NCBI GenBank assembly: GCA_034638255.1 | Contig: JAWPGT010000051.1 | Span: forward strand, 1-64,000 | Source of the DNA: Coprinus comatus | Taxonomy: Eukaryota > Basidiomycota > Agaricomycetes > Agaricales > Agaricaceae | Length of the DNA stretch: 64,000 bases | Direction of reading: 5' to 3' | In this document: piece after piece, positions 46,926 to 60,172 of the stretch | How positions within the stretch are numbered: position 1 is the stretch's first letter | How the letters are laid out: every line of letters starts with the position of its first letter | Program-made: the position numbers and the translations under genes | Notes under the pieces: generated by a model | Seen by the model: only the letters and a program-made list of their open reading frames with translations | Databases searched by the model: none | What the model was told of the DNA's origin: nothing

Positions 46926-47552
46926 TTAGGTTGGTCTCCTTAATGAGAGAATGAGAGTGTTTGGGGTATCAGGATCGACAGACAATCCAGCGAATAGAGT
47001 ATGTTTGCAGAGTAAATCAATCTTCTTCAAACCTCCTTGACGAGTTCCCTCTGGGTTGGTTGATGTCCTCCACCTCTTATCAAATGCTTCGCTCACGCGT
47101 GTTTGTTGTTTGGCGGGAAGATTGTGAAATTCAGGTTTCGAGACAAGTGATTGTCTGTCGTAGTAGATTGCCCTTAAGACGTCATAGACAGTGATGAAGC
47201 GTCCATTCCGGGGTGATTGCGGTGACGAAGGTGATGGAGGCATTGGTAGGTGTAAATGTTTAGGATGGGAGGGGGAGGTATACGAGGACATTGAAGAGGG
47301 AGTAACGATCAAATCCCAATGTTCGGGATAATCACATGTGATGTGAAGGTAATCGACTGGTGGGTTGGTAGCTGGGGCAGCAAGAGTAGCTTGCCCCAAG
47401 GAAGTTCCTAATTGTTGAACGTATTGAGCAGATGGGATAGGGTGCTCGCGCATATCCCAGAGCGTGTAGGCATAAATGCCTTTGCTAACCTCGCGTTGGC
47501 TGGTGCTGAGGAGAGAGTGAAGTTGGAGTGAAGACTTGCGAGAGGAAGGCAT
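46926..47552 (-). CDS. DUF6699 protein, copy 1
   Basis: Single-exon gene of 208 residues with start at 47552 (MPSSRKSSLQLHSLL). Family blocks: IYAYTLWDMREHPIPSAQYV, AAPATNPPVDYLHITCDYPE, a Ser/Pro-rich linker (SSYTSPSHP to PSPSSPQSPR), FITVYDVLRAIYYDRQSLVS, PAKQQTRVSEAFDKRW, RQGGLKKIDLLCKHTLFAGL and NTLILSLRRPT. The order WD-x-RE, PATNPPV, FITVYDVLRAIY and GLKKIDLLC is that of DUF6699, a small soluble agaricomycete family without known function. A TATA-like site (catatataatg) lies about 60 bases upstream and is shared with copy 3. Copies 1 and 3 are nearly identical and lie in opposite orientation about 12 kb apart. Confidence 0.85.
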   Translation of the reverse strand: MPSSRKSSLQLHSLLSTSQREVSKGIYAYTLWDMREHPIPSAQYVQQLGTSLGQATLAAPATNPPVDYLHITCDYPEHWDLIVTPSSMSSYTSPSHPKHLHLPMPPSPSSPQSPRNGRFITVYDVLRAIYYDRQSLVSKPEFHNLPAKQQTRVSEAFDKRWRTSTNPEGTRQGGLKKIDLLCKHTLFAGLSVDPDTPNTLILSLRRPT

Positions 47553-50500
47553 TGTAGTCAAAGATGCTGCGGCTGAGAGTGGTGACTATGAAAGCTAGCA
47601 GGAAGTTCATTATATATGTCCAAGAGCGAAATGCTGTGTGTTGCAAAACGAGGTTATCATAGTCCAAAATAAGTCATAGGGGCGACTGTATTGCAATGCG
47701 GGGTCAAGCGATGCTAACATAGTGATGACGTGGGGAAGTCATCCGTCAAGCACGCTCTCGCAGCACTGCCAAGTTGCTATACGATGGAGCGTATGTATAG
47801 TAACAGTTGAGCGCCAGAATGAATGTGGAACGACCATGGAATGCTTTAGAATAACTTCTAGTCGGGGGTGCAATGACCTGGCGCTTTGTGATGGCACATA
47901 GAGAAAGGTAGAGCACTGCCACTCTCACGCGTTATGAATCATAGTGATACATTCAGGGTCATAATGACCACTTCGGAGTGGACGTGGGTCTAAGGCTCCT
48001 TAATTGGGAGGATTCGCTCTATCAGAAGGGTGCATGAGTTGAAACTTCAGTCACATCAATGACTGAAAATGACACGTCGACGAACATACAAGAACAGGTA
48101 GCGCTTGTGTGCAAGCCGGATGTTGGAAATCTGAAAATATATGTGGGATCGACAGGCGGTTAAGCGTCACCTCAACATCACCTTCGGGGGCTCTGTACAT
48201 CGTAACCTTGAAGTCAGACTACGGTGGACACTGGATAGCCACCCTCCATTCCCCGTATGGTTACTCTGTCTCGAGGCTTAAAATAGATCACCAATTCAAT
48301 TATTCAGGAACATTTGATTTACTCCTCAAACAAGTGATCGGTCACAAAACTTCTCGCAGTTTGAAGTCAAACGCAACCTCAAATCAATTGGGAATTGTTC
48401 ATATACTTACTGTAAATTAACAATGTTGATATTTCGTTTGGTGGCGTGTAAAACAAGTGTAATAAATTTGTACCACATCAGAAGATACTGTGCATCGCCC
48501 GCTTATCTTTATTTCCGTCCAGATTCAGATGTTGTTAAAAAGCTCATACCTGTCCGAAAGCAGCCTTAATCGGACACCCCAGCATTCTATACAAGTTTTC
48601 AGGGACTCCATATATTAATTCCTGATAATGGATGTACATCCAGCGTACCGGTACCACGAAGCTCTAGTAGCTGCTCTAGTACTAAATCAACTTCGCCGTT
48701 CTTATATATAAAGTCTAAACTCGGCCATAAAAATGTATATCTACACCGAAGGTTACAGCTGTTCAAACATAAGTACTACAGTCCTACGTCATTATTAACT
48801 TGGATCCATTTCATGCGGTCATGATTAATAAGAACAACGTCATCATAAACCCACATCCAACAGTATGGAAGATACCTACTACTGGTTAGTAAGGATATAT
48901 AAGCGCACAGCATAAAATCATCATTATCAACAACAACAAATTATACACAGGGCGCTTCTCTGCTTTTTATGAGCTTTCAATGATTACTGACCCACGGGCC
49001 ACCGGAATGCAATGTCAATTGAGGAGAACCATAAATGCAATGCTGGTACCTACGAAGTGTTCACTGCCCCTCCATTACCCACACACCATCTACATCAACG
49101 TTCGATGGGGCCCATTGCAATCTGTGACCAAAAATATTGCCATCAATATATCCATATCTACATACCTTTCCGATCCTTTCTTATAAATTTGGAACCATCA
49201 ACGTGACACATCTGGGGATATTGATATTTGTATTTATAATGATAGCAAAATGCCCCCATATTATTTATGTTCATGATGGTGATCAACTACTACTACTTTA
49301 GCAACTTGATCCAAAGGGTAAGATAGATCATCAACAACAAATCCGGAGTTGATCAAAGCATGTTTCTCCGTAGGGGCTGACATGACAAGTCAATCTTCTT
49401 CATACTATACATAGTTATGACCAGTTATTATAACAGAACAAGCGCCCTTCGGCCGACTCTTGACCGCTGGAACCTTTCCTTCTATCATTGTCAATTGACA
49501 TAGATGATACACAAGTCAGTATTTAAATGCACTGCTACAGTTCCAGAGGCGTGCGCGTGTTAATTTTAACTTCGTATATGCCATATCACAATAAACCGAT
49601 ATTCTCGGAATTTTAAGCTCACACACAGTATACCATGCGAAAAGTTCTCGGAGTTCAATGAAAATAGATGCTACATATATACTTATAACTGTGTCCTGTT
49701 ACCCCTACCAGTACCTACTCCACCGGAGGCACTGAAAACTCAGCGCTATACCATACATGGAGTAGGTAGTATATTAATATATGAATTATGCCCAGGCCGA
49801 TGATTTTTTTTCTTTCTATAGATAGATAGGGCGGAGGGAGAGTTGAACCAGTGTACCACACCAGTTCATTTCAATGTGTTCACATACGAGCACACCGCTA
49901 ATACGTCATATGTGATATTCAGTATATCATCAACAAGTTCAATGTCTCAAGATTGAAGGGAACAAACCTGTGCGCATGTTCAAACATCCCAAATGATTAA
50001 CTTGAGATTTGAGCTAAGTATATGCATAGAATTTGGCAACTAAATAGGATATATAGAAAGACGAGCGACAAGAAGGTACTTCGACGGCTAGAAGACAGCT
50101 GTCCAATGGGAGCAGTAACCCCTTTTAGGCTAGAGAGCTTGTTTGCCAGGAGCCCGGAATATCTATCTATGTACATACAATTACAATACAATGTCGTACG
50201 AACACTTGTACTCTGCCCCGAAAAATCCTCAACAATGTGAGGTTATTCTTGAGTTAATGCTGAGCACTACAGTTGTGTATCCCTCCCCCCAAAAATGCAA
50301 CGACAAGTGAAACATTCAGGGGAAGGGCTGTCACTTACAAGGGACATAACAAATGTACCTGTGCCATCAATCAAAATAAATGGACAGACCCCACCACGAT
50401 TAGATATAAATGTAACTACATAAGTGAAGGGGGGCTCGGAAGATAAAGGTCGTGTACGAATGCCATTCGCGCCGATACAACAAAGATAAACCAATTGTCT

Positions 50501-50593
50501 TGGAAAGAAGAAGCCTAAGAGAAATAATTTTTCATGACTCGGGAACCACATAGTAGAAACTTGTTTCACCGCGGTCACAGTCGTGGTTTCTCT
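47553..50593. other. Long gene-poor stretch
   Basis: About 3 kb without a convincing gene. Open frames at 48109-48420 (SGALYIVTLKSDYGGHWIAT), 48980-49186 and 50267-50578 have no recognised domain or homologous partner in the window. The last abuts the end of DUF6699 copy 2 and may be transcribed sequence. Confidence 0.4.
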
Positions 50594-51216
50594 TCAATGA
50601 GGTCGTCGTAATGAAAGAATAAGGGTGTTTTGGGAGTGTTTATCTGGATCAATTGATAACCCTGCGAATAGAGTATGTACGCAAAGCATGTCAATTTTCT
50701 TCAACCCTCCACGAAGTGTTTCGTCGGGACTGCTGTTAACAGAAGTCATGAATCGTTTCTTGTAAGCGTCTGTCACACGTTCTCGTTGTTTAGGATGGAG
50801 AGCTTGGAATTCGGATTCGGGAATGAGAGTTTGAAGATCATAATAAATTGATCTTAAGACGTCGTAAACAGTGATAAACGGTGCCCTGGGTGATTGTGGT
50901 GAAGTGGAAGGTGATAAAGGCAGAGGAATTGGAGTTTGAATGTGGGACGGTGAAAAGTGAGATGAAGTAGGAGTGACGATTAAATCCCATGGTTCCGGAT
51001 AATCGCATGTAATATGAAGATAATCAACGGCGGATTGGTCGCTGGAGCAGAGAGAGCGGTTTGACCCAAGGACGTTCCTAGTTGTTGAACATATTGTGCA
51101 TTTGGTACAGGATGTTCCCGGAGATCCCAAAGGGTATATGCGTATATTCCATCCTCGACTTCATCCTGAGTGGTGCTCAGAAGTGGATGTAGTTGCATGG
51201 GAGTCTGAGAAGGCAT
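50594..51216 (-). pseudogene. DUF6699 protein, copy 2 (one-base frameshift)
   Basis: Start at 51216 (MPSQTPMQLHPLL). Reads EVEDGIYAYTLWDLREHPVP and LSAPATNPP, then leaves frame near 51028, where copies 1 and 3 continue PPVDYLHITCDYPE. A single g is missing in the ccgccggtt context. The next frame carries VDYLHITCDYPEPWDLIVTP through FITVYDVLRSIYYDLQTLIP and GLKKIDMLCVHTLFAGLSID to the stop at 50594. Outside that point it is complete and clearly diverged from copies 1 and 3, so the loss may be recent or an assembly error. Confidence 0.75.
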
Positions 51217-52455
51217 TGTGGTGGGAGTAATGATCTGAGTTGTATTATGAAGGTCGAGAGGTGGGTGCCGGTTTATATGGGAAAAGCTGGGCCGACAAAG
51301 TAAAGTGCTGTTAAAACTACCATATGTGGTATGTTACAATATAGAGTGTTGCCACCGAGACGAAGCAAGAGAGAGGCGTGTTATGGCCAAGCTAGCCAAT
51401 AGATCAAGACAAGGATAAAAATAGAATCAGGCGTCGGTAAGCCAACTGGTTCGTGTTGGACCGTGCTGTGACATCTATGAGGTGAGTCACCAAGAGACAG
51501 GGGCTATGAGAAGTCATGTGGGTGTGCACAACAGACGCCCGAACAATCCGAAGGTTTTATCATTGACAACAATGAGTACATCGGGGACTGGTTTTGCGGC
51601 CGAGTAGCAAAGGAACGTCGATAAGATTAAAACTTTAACGCATGATCCTAGTGTGTAGAGTCACTGGGGCAGTGTGTAATCGGACTTTGATAGCATCTTG
51701 CGTGGATCCATTCATTTCAACGGAGAGAGGTGTAAGAAGTGTCATAAGAGAAGCAAGACGCGGGCGTTTCAAAATAGCAAAAGACTTTTGTCTAGTTCTG
51801 ATTTCCATATCCTTGGGTTGGGTAGGGTGTAACAATCAGTCAAAATGCAGCCTGGAAGGCCGATTGCCTCGCCTTGGTTATTGGCTGTGAAGAACAAAAA
51901 AGCAATCCAAAGCTATCCATGGGCAGGCCCGCTTGGTGTAAGATTAGGTTATGATAACCCTGGTAGTGGATCGCGGAGCAATTATATTGATGTGCATTGA
52001 AAAATTCTTGTATCCCCGATATGTGAGGCGCCTCCTCTGACTTGGTGTTGTTCAGCTACCAGTGGCCTGTTTTTGACTTTGGACGTGGTTAGAAGACGGT
52101 TAACGGCCTTCCGCCTTTATTGTTAGATATGCTGTTCAGCCATTATACTACCGATGATTTCGGCTCATGCTGTGAATGAAATTGCTATGTGAGTGGATTT
52201 ATGGTGTTTATTGAACTTACTGGACGAGACAATATCTTCCAAGAGCCTTGAAACTTGACGACGTGACGTAGTGCTAGGAGACGCGTTGTTTGCGATGGAT
52301 GATGGTGACAAACAAACTGTTGAAGCGTGCACAGATGATGGCATTCAAAGTACAAACACCCACACTGGCTACCTGACATGTCTGGTGAATCGTCGAAGCG
52401 GTCGTCTCTAATAGATGTGTGAGTGCCATTGAATTCTGAAAGATATTCTTAATTA
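51217..52455. other. Intergenic, no gene accepted
   Basis: Divergent flanks of DUF6699 copy 2 and NUP192. A frame at 51642-51890 has no recognisable features. Confidence 0.45.
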
Positions 52456-55400
52456 ATGTGTGACGATTTACAGGACGTATCACAGCTCCATTCAATTCTT
52501 TCGTCCCAGATTGACAATATTTCAATCGACCAAGTCAAGGAGTTCCTGACCTCTCGCAAGGCACAGCTGGGCCATATAGAAAATCCCTTTGGAAGTCCCG
52601 CCGACGCGTCGAAGAAAAAGATTGAAAGTGGCTCTGTGACCTTGGCCGATGGAGTTACTCTACGGACGGATGACACCGACAAGGAATACATCTTTGCCAT
52701 AAGCAAGGAGTTCGAAATCGACCAAGTCCAAGCCCTTGTCCTCTTGCGCTCGTTCTTCTACAACGAAGGGATTCCGACTATCACCGCAGATACCTCCTCT
52801 ATAGCACAAGAACTCGTAGACGCCATCACCCCATTTTATCTTGCCGAACGACTTGCTGTGCTCCGCGTCCTCATCCCGCTATTCCGCGCAAAAGAAAACC
52901 CAGACAACTCTCTTCACCACATCGCAGCAGACATTCTTCCGGAGGCTATCCCAAATGGGGTCAAGTTTGCGGAAGCGGTTATTGAACAGTTTGTGCAGAG
53001 GACGAAAAGAAAGGTGCCAGAGAAATGGAGGACAGACCCAAAGGCAGCTACTTCATGGGCAAAACACAACGTGAGAGAGCAATTGGTGTTGTTGGAAGTG
53101 CTGTTTTGGACTATGTGGGGTTATGTACCCTGTAGTGGTCTATTGGTAGTCAAAGTTTTCGGTGCCGCATACTCGACAAACCTGGGTTCGAATCAAGTAG
53201 ACGGTACCCTTCTGTTGGATGAAGAGAGCGTTCAACTGCTACAAGATCTTGCGGCACTATGGATTATCATCACAGTCGAAGTATTGGAACTCGAAAATCT
53301 AGGCGAGCCTCAATTTCTACAAAACATGGATGAGTCTCAGTCGAGACTTCGTACCTGGCCTCCCCCCAGTCCTTGAAGCAAATTCATGACATTGTCACCT
53401 CCAATGGCAGCAGCCAATTTGCTTGTACATTCCTTGCTTGGACTTATGTCTTGTCTCGCCTCGCGGACAATCCCTCTTATGCGTCCTTCCTCGAACCTCT
53501 TTCCTCCACCTCTCGCTCCTTCTCAAAGAACAGGGAACCAATTCACACCCAAATGTTGCGGACATGCCTCAGCCCTGATGCAGGTTTATTCCAGCTTATC
53601 CTCTCCCTACTTACAAAGTCGCCATTATTTGTAACCGCTGTCGCATGGAGAACTGGATCCTCTGTTACAGATCCTAATGCGATCGCGTTCCGTTCTGTTC
53701 TTAAAGGTACATATCTACTACAAAACACAAGTTGTTTGTTTACTGAACATATATTAGGTCTAATCATATCACTCGTCGAAATGATACCCGTTGAACACCT
53801 GCCTGACTTCGACTCCTTCATCGAAGTTTGGGTAACGCTCTACGGTCGCAGTGAAAGTCAATCTGTGACAGCTATATGCGCACAGTTTTGGCAAGCCGAC
53901 TGGCAGCATGGATTTGCACGACGAGCCATATTCGATGTTGCCCGATCGCGATTCCCTATTCAATTGCTACCCCTTCTTCGCCTTTTACGTTCAATGTCTG
54001 GATCTGGCTTCCTGGATACAGATACATTATCGACGACGGACCATATTCTTGAAGCACCAGAGGAACTGAAACAAGAACGAGATTTGTGCAGCCGACATGT
54101 TTTCTATTACTTCGATCAGCTCTCAACTTATTCTCAAGTTGTTCCTCTATCTGCGTGTAGCGGTGCCCATGCGCTGTATGAGCGACAACCAGAGCGTTAT
54201 GGTACTTCGGCCTCTCAAGGGTTGACTTACATCAACTTGAAGCCTATCAAACTACCTGGCGGATCCACATTACCGGCAAAGAGTGTTGGAAGGGTTATTA
54301 GTGGCGATAGTAGCGAGCATCTGGTTATATGTTGGCAACACGAGCACTCAGGAGGTTGGAAGTTGATTCTGGAGCTCCTCACCGACTATGTCAACCGTAA
54401 GCGACTCCAGAACTCGGGTCCTTACCAGGATATTTCATTCGCACCCAGAGGCAACGTCCAAACTCTGTCTATCCCTCTTCAAGATATTGGAGTCAATTTC
54501 GATGAGGATGGGGGGGAAAGCCTAATCACAGAAGCACTCGATCTCGTGCGAAGTCTGATATATGATAATCCAGCTCAAGCTGAACAACTCATGCAAGCTT
54601 TCGAAACCGGCCCTCCAGTTGTTGCGCATACAATGACCGAATCTCAGGCTCCTGATCTCGTCCAACTCACTACTATGATTTTGGAGGAAGCACTTTCACG
54701 AAGCAATCCCCGTAATCGGAGTTCGACACGTACACAATTGATAACTTCTGCTATGAGTGTTCTTGCTGCACTTCTTGCTCTTCCAACATATTCAAATCGT
54801 GTCTGGCTTTACATTCGATCCACAACTGCTTTGTTCGGTTCCGATAAGACGTCCGGATTTGCGTCGATTGCTCTTGCTGCAGAACGCACGACTGGACACT
54901 ACACCATGACCTTATCCCTGCTCTACCTCGTTCAACAACTCTTCCGAGAAGCTTCGTCACAGTACTCCCAGACAATCCTCGACTTCTTCAACTGAAGGAA
55001 GAGGTTTTACTACGTGCAGCTCGTTTTGTGCACACAGAAATCTGGGTTGAACACCTGAGTTGGAAATATACTCAGTTAGGTGATCGATTCGAGATTGGAA
55101 GGAGACTTTCTTCATTCTATGCCGAAGTTTTGGAACATGCACCTCCGGCTTTGAGTGATGGACCATTCCTCACGCTCAGCCAAACATTCGCAGATGCTTT
55201 ATTGTTCAGAGCTACCACTTCCAGTATCAACCCACTAGTTTCAGCGATCACATCTGGAGGACACGTCCTTCGTATGCTATATGCTTCAAGACGGTTAAGC
55301 GATGCGAGAAGGCTTATCTTCTTATTGGAAGCACATCTACACCTCAGTGCTTTGTTGTTGAATTATAAACAACAATCAACCTTCGCATCTACTCCTTGTC

Positions 55401-58400
55401 TATTGGAACAAACACTTTGCTCTCGTATTATAGGAGGAGCAGCATCCTTTGATAATGTACGAGGTAAAGCTGATCCTATCGATGTTATTGCAAGTTACGT
55501 TAAAGATCGTGATATGGGATCTATTGTTCCTCTTGAAGCTATGAACTTGTTATATGCTCTCTTATCATCACTTTCGACATCATATTCTTCACCTCCGACT
55601 ATTATTGGACATTTGATTGATCCGGAAGCTACGGTTTTATCATTTGTGAAGATTGTTCAACATCCTTATGATGATTTACAATTACGTGATGCGATTTGGA
55701 GGTTTATTGCTTTGGCGGTTGATAAGGAACCTGCTTTGGCTAGTTTGTTTGTTACTGGAAAGTTTAGGTCGCCGAATACGCTTATGGATTTGACGAAGGG
55801 TGTGGTGGATAAGGGGGGGAAGGGGAAGGAGAAGGATGGTGAAGAGGAAAAGGAGAAGGAGAAAGAAAGGGAAAAAGATAAAAAGACAACAATAACTGCA
55901 ACGGAAGTTGCTAAAGAAGCTTTGGAGAGTTGGAATGAGAAATGGGAAGCTAATCCTCAACTTTTGGCTTCTGTTCTTCGATTTGTATGTGTCGTGTGGG
56001 AACATGGATTGGAACATAAGGCGATTTTGGGAAAGTTACGAGAAACGGAGGATCTTTGGGAACAATTGAGTTCTTTGATTCAAGAAGATTTGGGACCTGT
56101 ACCACCTTATGAAGCGGAAACGACGGTTTTGACGGAAGGCGTGAGACATGCGGATGTTAATGAAACTGTGCTCTTATATGCTTATCGAATTCTGGCTAAA
56201 GCTTATGCTGTTCGTATCGTTGGTCTCGATATCGAAATGGGTTTGCAACTTCATGGCAAGAACGCGAAGAAACCTACGAGTTTTCGAAAAACTTGAAGGC
56301 TGCTTTAAAGATCCGGATCAATTGTCGGATTTACTCTCGATGCATCTGCGAGCGCTTATTCACCTGAACTTTATGACAAATTGGTGGAATTGTTGAACGC
56401 GGATTTCCCGGGTTTGAAGTTGGAACATTTATCGATTCAAAAACCAAAGGATGTACGCGAATTTGGAGATGGTTATTCGTTCAACATGGCTTTGTTCAGG
56501 ACTAGGTTACGTGCATATCCGGCGATGACAGAAGAAGCTTTGCAAGCAATCGATACAGCGGAACGATCGTTATTGTCTGTCAATATGAATTTGTCACTTA
56601 CGGATGCTCAACAATCGTTGGCGGAATCTTGGATATTCATGATGTTGAAGTTGGTACCTTATCTGAGGGGTGATTTGGAAGCAAGAAAAAACTTGTTGGC
56701 TATTGCTGCTACACAATCGTATGCGATTGCTAGCGAGAGTAGGTCGGGAGAAGTGATGGCTATGATTCATGATTTGAGGTTGAAGTTGTTACTTGCTGTT
56801 TTGGAGCTTTCTTGGTTTGCGTTGAATGATGTCCCTGGAGAGGTTGAATCATTCATAGAGATGACGAAGAATTTACGCGGGATTATTTTGAATGAAGCTC
56901 AACCACCTGGAAATGTTCTCATCAATAATTCCACAGCTCCTTTCCATCGTACCCTACTTCAAATTCTTTACTACTCCGTGAAACAAGGCCGATCCTGGAG
57001 TCGCAAACCAAAAATCTTGAACGGCGAACAACGAGTTACACTTTCCAGCTTTGTCGAAGCTAGCTTATCCTTCGTTATCGAAGCTCTACGAATCGTGTTT
57101 ATGACTGCCCGTACGAGGGGTGATACTGATGTTAACAGAGACATGGAACTTCTTGTTGCCGTTTTTGAACAATCCATTCGTTCCGATATCAATATCTCTT
57201 CACTTTCTGGCTTGTTAAATGTCAAGAGACCGATGTCATCAGGACAAGTCTGGATTTATATGCTCATATCGATCTCGTGGTCTTACAGACCTTCCTCTCC
57301 TCCATTCCCGAAAACAACCTTTATATGTGCCCCATCTACTTCAATTCCATATGGCCTTGGCAGGAAATGTGACGGCGGCGGAGAGATTGGCGAGTGAAGG
57401 TGTCTTGACAGCGTATAGCAACAACTTCATCAGTACTGCTATTAGTGCGGGTCAGATTGATGTTGTTTTACCGAATTCCCAGGAGAAAGAGTCCGGCACA
57501 TACTGCATATACTTCTATGCTTGCTATTGTTGCTAGTATCATCACTGCACTTGGACGTCAGAATCATTATTTCGATGCTGAAGTTTGTGGATTCGTACAG
57601 TTGTATGGAGATCAAATTTCTCGTGCTCTTACTTGGACTATTGGCGACCCGATTACGTTCCCTTTATTGGAAGAAACAGAACAAGTGGTCAATCTTTTCT
57701 ATGCAATTGCTGCCAATTCACCTTCAATTACCAATCCTACTGTTGAAAAGATTTCCTACGATTCTTTACGACTCTTGCTCTTAACCTTTTACAACAACTC
57801 AATTATGCCATTACACATCCGAATCATCTGGCTAGTCTTCTTGAACCTGTGACGAGTGATGAACGTTCTCAGTTGGAAAGAGAGAAACCTTCACCGGATC
57901 CTTTGAAAAGACCTTTGGTGACGCAATTGTTACATAGGTTGTTTAGGTTGTCGAGTAATGTTGTGGGAACCTTGGTTGTAGTCAGCAAAGCTGATTCTGT
58001 ACTTTTGACACCAGAAGAAGAATGGCCTTTACACGAAGCACTTATTGTTCCTGTACGTTCTTTTTTTTTTATCATTCATCTTTTTTCAATTGACTAATAC
58101 TTGGAAATAGCATTCGAAAGTAGTCCTCGGCGAACCTGCTTCACTTGGAACTTTGTTGGAACTTGGAAACTGTACACTTGATGTTCTACGTGACCTCGTC
58201 AATCGTCCACCAAATCAAAATATCACAACACTTGGAGCAAAATCATCTGATCCTCTTGATGTTCGTCGAAGTGTAATCACAGCTCGAAAGAATTTGGAAG
58301 GTATTCTTTTATATGCTGCTACACAACTCGTAATGTGGCTTTCAAAACCTGAATTCGAACCTTCATCACCTGAAATGGATGTTGAAGATTTATTGGACGT

Positions 58401-58677
58401 GACTACTACCGTTATTACTCGTTCAGATCGCCCAGATTCAAATTCAAATTCGAAAGAGAGGGAGAGGGAGAGGGAGAGGGAGAGACGTGGACCTAGAGCT
58501 TCAATGACTATGGCTGAAAGATTGAGAAGAGGAATGACTAGTGAAATGGCTGTTGATTTGAAATCGTTGTTGAATAAGGCTAGACCGGTGATTGTGAAGA
58601 GTTCAGAAGTTGTTGGGAAGGATTCGGTGGATATTGTACAGGTTTTGATAAATTTCCTTCAGGATCATGTTGCTTAG
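52456..58677 (+). CDS. nup192: Nucleoporin Nup192/Nup205, with several frame breaks
   Basis: Almost 2,050 codons of a large alpha-helical nucleoporin, a scaffold of the inner ring of the nuclear pore that binds Nic96 and Nup53. Recognisable stretches include SQIDNISIDQVKEFLTSRKA, QVQALVLLRSFFYNEGIP, LFWTMWGYVPCSGLLVVKVF, AAYSTNLGSNQVDGTLLLDE, PLLRLLRSMSGSGFLDTD, KLPGGSTLPAKSVGRVIS, EEVLLRAARFVHTEIWVEHL, FEKLEGCFKDPDQLSDLL, DFPGLKLEHLSIQKPKDVRE, TAAERLASEGVLTAYSNNFI and VDIVQVLINFLQDHVA. There is one clear intron near 58052-58110, and a coded ERERER repeat near 58450. Frame changes without an intron-sized gap occur near 53355, 54985, 56275, 56335, 57225, 57330, 57475 and 57800. The protein is conserved across each break, so assembly indels or recent decay are both possible. 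The upstream 5' end could include another exon. Confidence 0.8.
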
Positions 58678-59542
58678 TGTTTAGTAATTTTTTTTTCTTT
58701 TTTTCTTTGATGTTCATGGTCGCATGTGTTCCTCTCTTTTCTTTAACTGTCTATTTCTGTTTCTCTGTCTCTCTGTCGTTGTATGTGCTTCATCCTTGTT
58801 TTATTTTTTCTTTTTTTAAGTATCAAACAGTTTTCTATTTTGAGTCTGCCATTTTGTCGATTGCAGAGTGGAAAAGTATAACCATTTAGATAAGGTTCTT
58901 AAAGTCTAATTAAAGCCATCCACGTTCAATGGTTTCTTTATTTTATTTCTCCTCTCTTCTATATCTAGTTAGAAGGAGTTTAGTTGAATATTGAATATGC
59001 GACGTTTTGTGGCTTTATGGAAGTACGTAATCACTGTATACTAGGAAATACCGAGCGCTCCTCGGTTGGCACGATGTCGCCTATCACACTGCATGTAAGT
59101 GTTATTAAACCAGTATAACTATTAAGCCAGTCAGATACATAGCTGATAAGTATGTAGTGCACCAAATAAAACTTGCCAATCAATGATCAGGGAACGTTGG
59201 GTGACCCCCAGGCGATCTTATCGGAGGTGCTGTGTTAACAGCACTGTCAAATCGACCCCTGAAAATGTATACTATATATAGCATCATTGAGTGGCAGTGT
59301 TTCCAACTCAGTCTGCCTAACATTGACACAATGCTCGGTACCTGGCAACTTGGCAGTGCGTTGAACTTGCACATTACATCATACATAGGTTGTGCTGTTC
59401 TGCGATACACCGCACGTCCCTGTTACTTCATTCGGATTTTGTGAGCCTCGTTGTACAACACACAGCTTTGGAAGTACTATATAATGGCCCTCAAGTTCAT
59501 GCTAGCTTTCATATTCACCACTCATCCTCATCTTTGACTACA
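58678..59542. other. Intergenic: NUP192 3' flank and DUF6699 copy 3 promoter
   Basis: T-rich region after the NUP192 stop, then a promoter with a TATA-like site (actatataatgg near 59480). The last 90 or so bases resemble the upstream region of DUF6699 copy 1 (acaacacacagc, tgctagctttcat), so the duplication included regulatory DNA. Confidence 0.6.
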
Positions 59543-60172
59543 ATGTCTCCCTCGCACAAGGATTCACTACAGCTCCATTCTCTTTTGAGTACCAGCCAGC
59601 ATGAAATCAGCAGAGGTATCCACGCCTACACACTCTGGGATCTTTGCGAACATCCTATCCCATCCGCCCAATACGTTCAACAATTGGGAACTTCCTTGGG
59701 GCAAGCTACTCTTGCTGCCCCAGCTACCAATCCACCAGTCGATTACCTTCAAATCACATGTGATTATCCTGAACCTTGGGATTTAATCGTTACTCCCTCT
59801 TCAATGTCCTCGTATACCTCCCCCTCTCATCCTGGATATTTACAACTACCAATGCTTCCATCACCTTCTTCGTCACCACAGTCACCCCGGAATGGACGCT
59901 TCATCACTGTCTATGACGTCTTAAGGGCAATCTACTACGACAGACAATCACTTGTCTCGGAAGCTGAATTTCACAATCTTCCCGCCAAGCAACAAACACG
60001 CGTGAGCGAAGCATTTGATAAGAGGTGGAGGACATCAACCAACCCAGAGGAAACTCGTCGAGGTGGATTAAAGAAGATTGACTTGCTCTGCAAGCATACT
60101 TTATTCGCGGGATTGTCTGTCGATCTCGACACACCAAACACTCTCATCCTCTCATTGCGGAGGCCAACATGA
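59543..60172 (+). CDS. DUF6699 protein, copy 3
   Basis: Single-exon gene of 209 residues, start at 59543 (MSPSHKDSLQLHSLL). It is nearly the same protein as copy 1: EISRGIHAYTLWDLCEHPIP, APATNPPVDYLQITCDYPEP, FITVYDVLRAIYYDRQSLVS, SEAFDKRWRTSTNPEETRRG and GLKKIDLLCKHTLFAGLSVD, ending LILSLRRPT. The function is unknown. The intact frame, shared promoter sequence and amino acid changes limited to a few sites (R to C in WDLCEH, P to L in SVDLD) suggest both copies 1 and 3 are live genes. Confidence 0.85.
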   Translation: MSPSHKDSLQLHSLLSTSQHEISRGIHAYTLWDLCEHPIPSAQYVQQLGTSLGQATLAAPATNPPVDYLQITCDYPEPWDLIVTPSSMSSYTSPSHPGYLQLPMLPSPSSSPQSPRNGRFITVYDVLRAIYYDRQSLVSEAEFHNLPAKQQTRVSEAFDKRWRTSTNPEETRRGGLKKIDLLCKHTLFAGLSVDLDTPNTLILSLRRPT

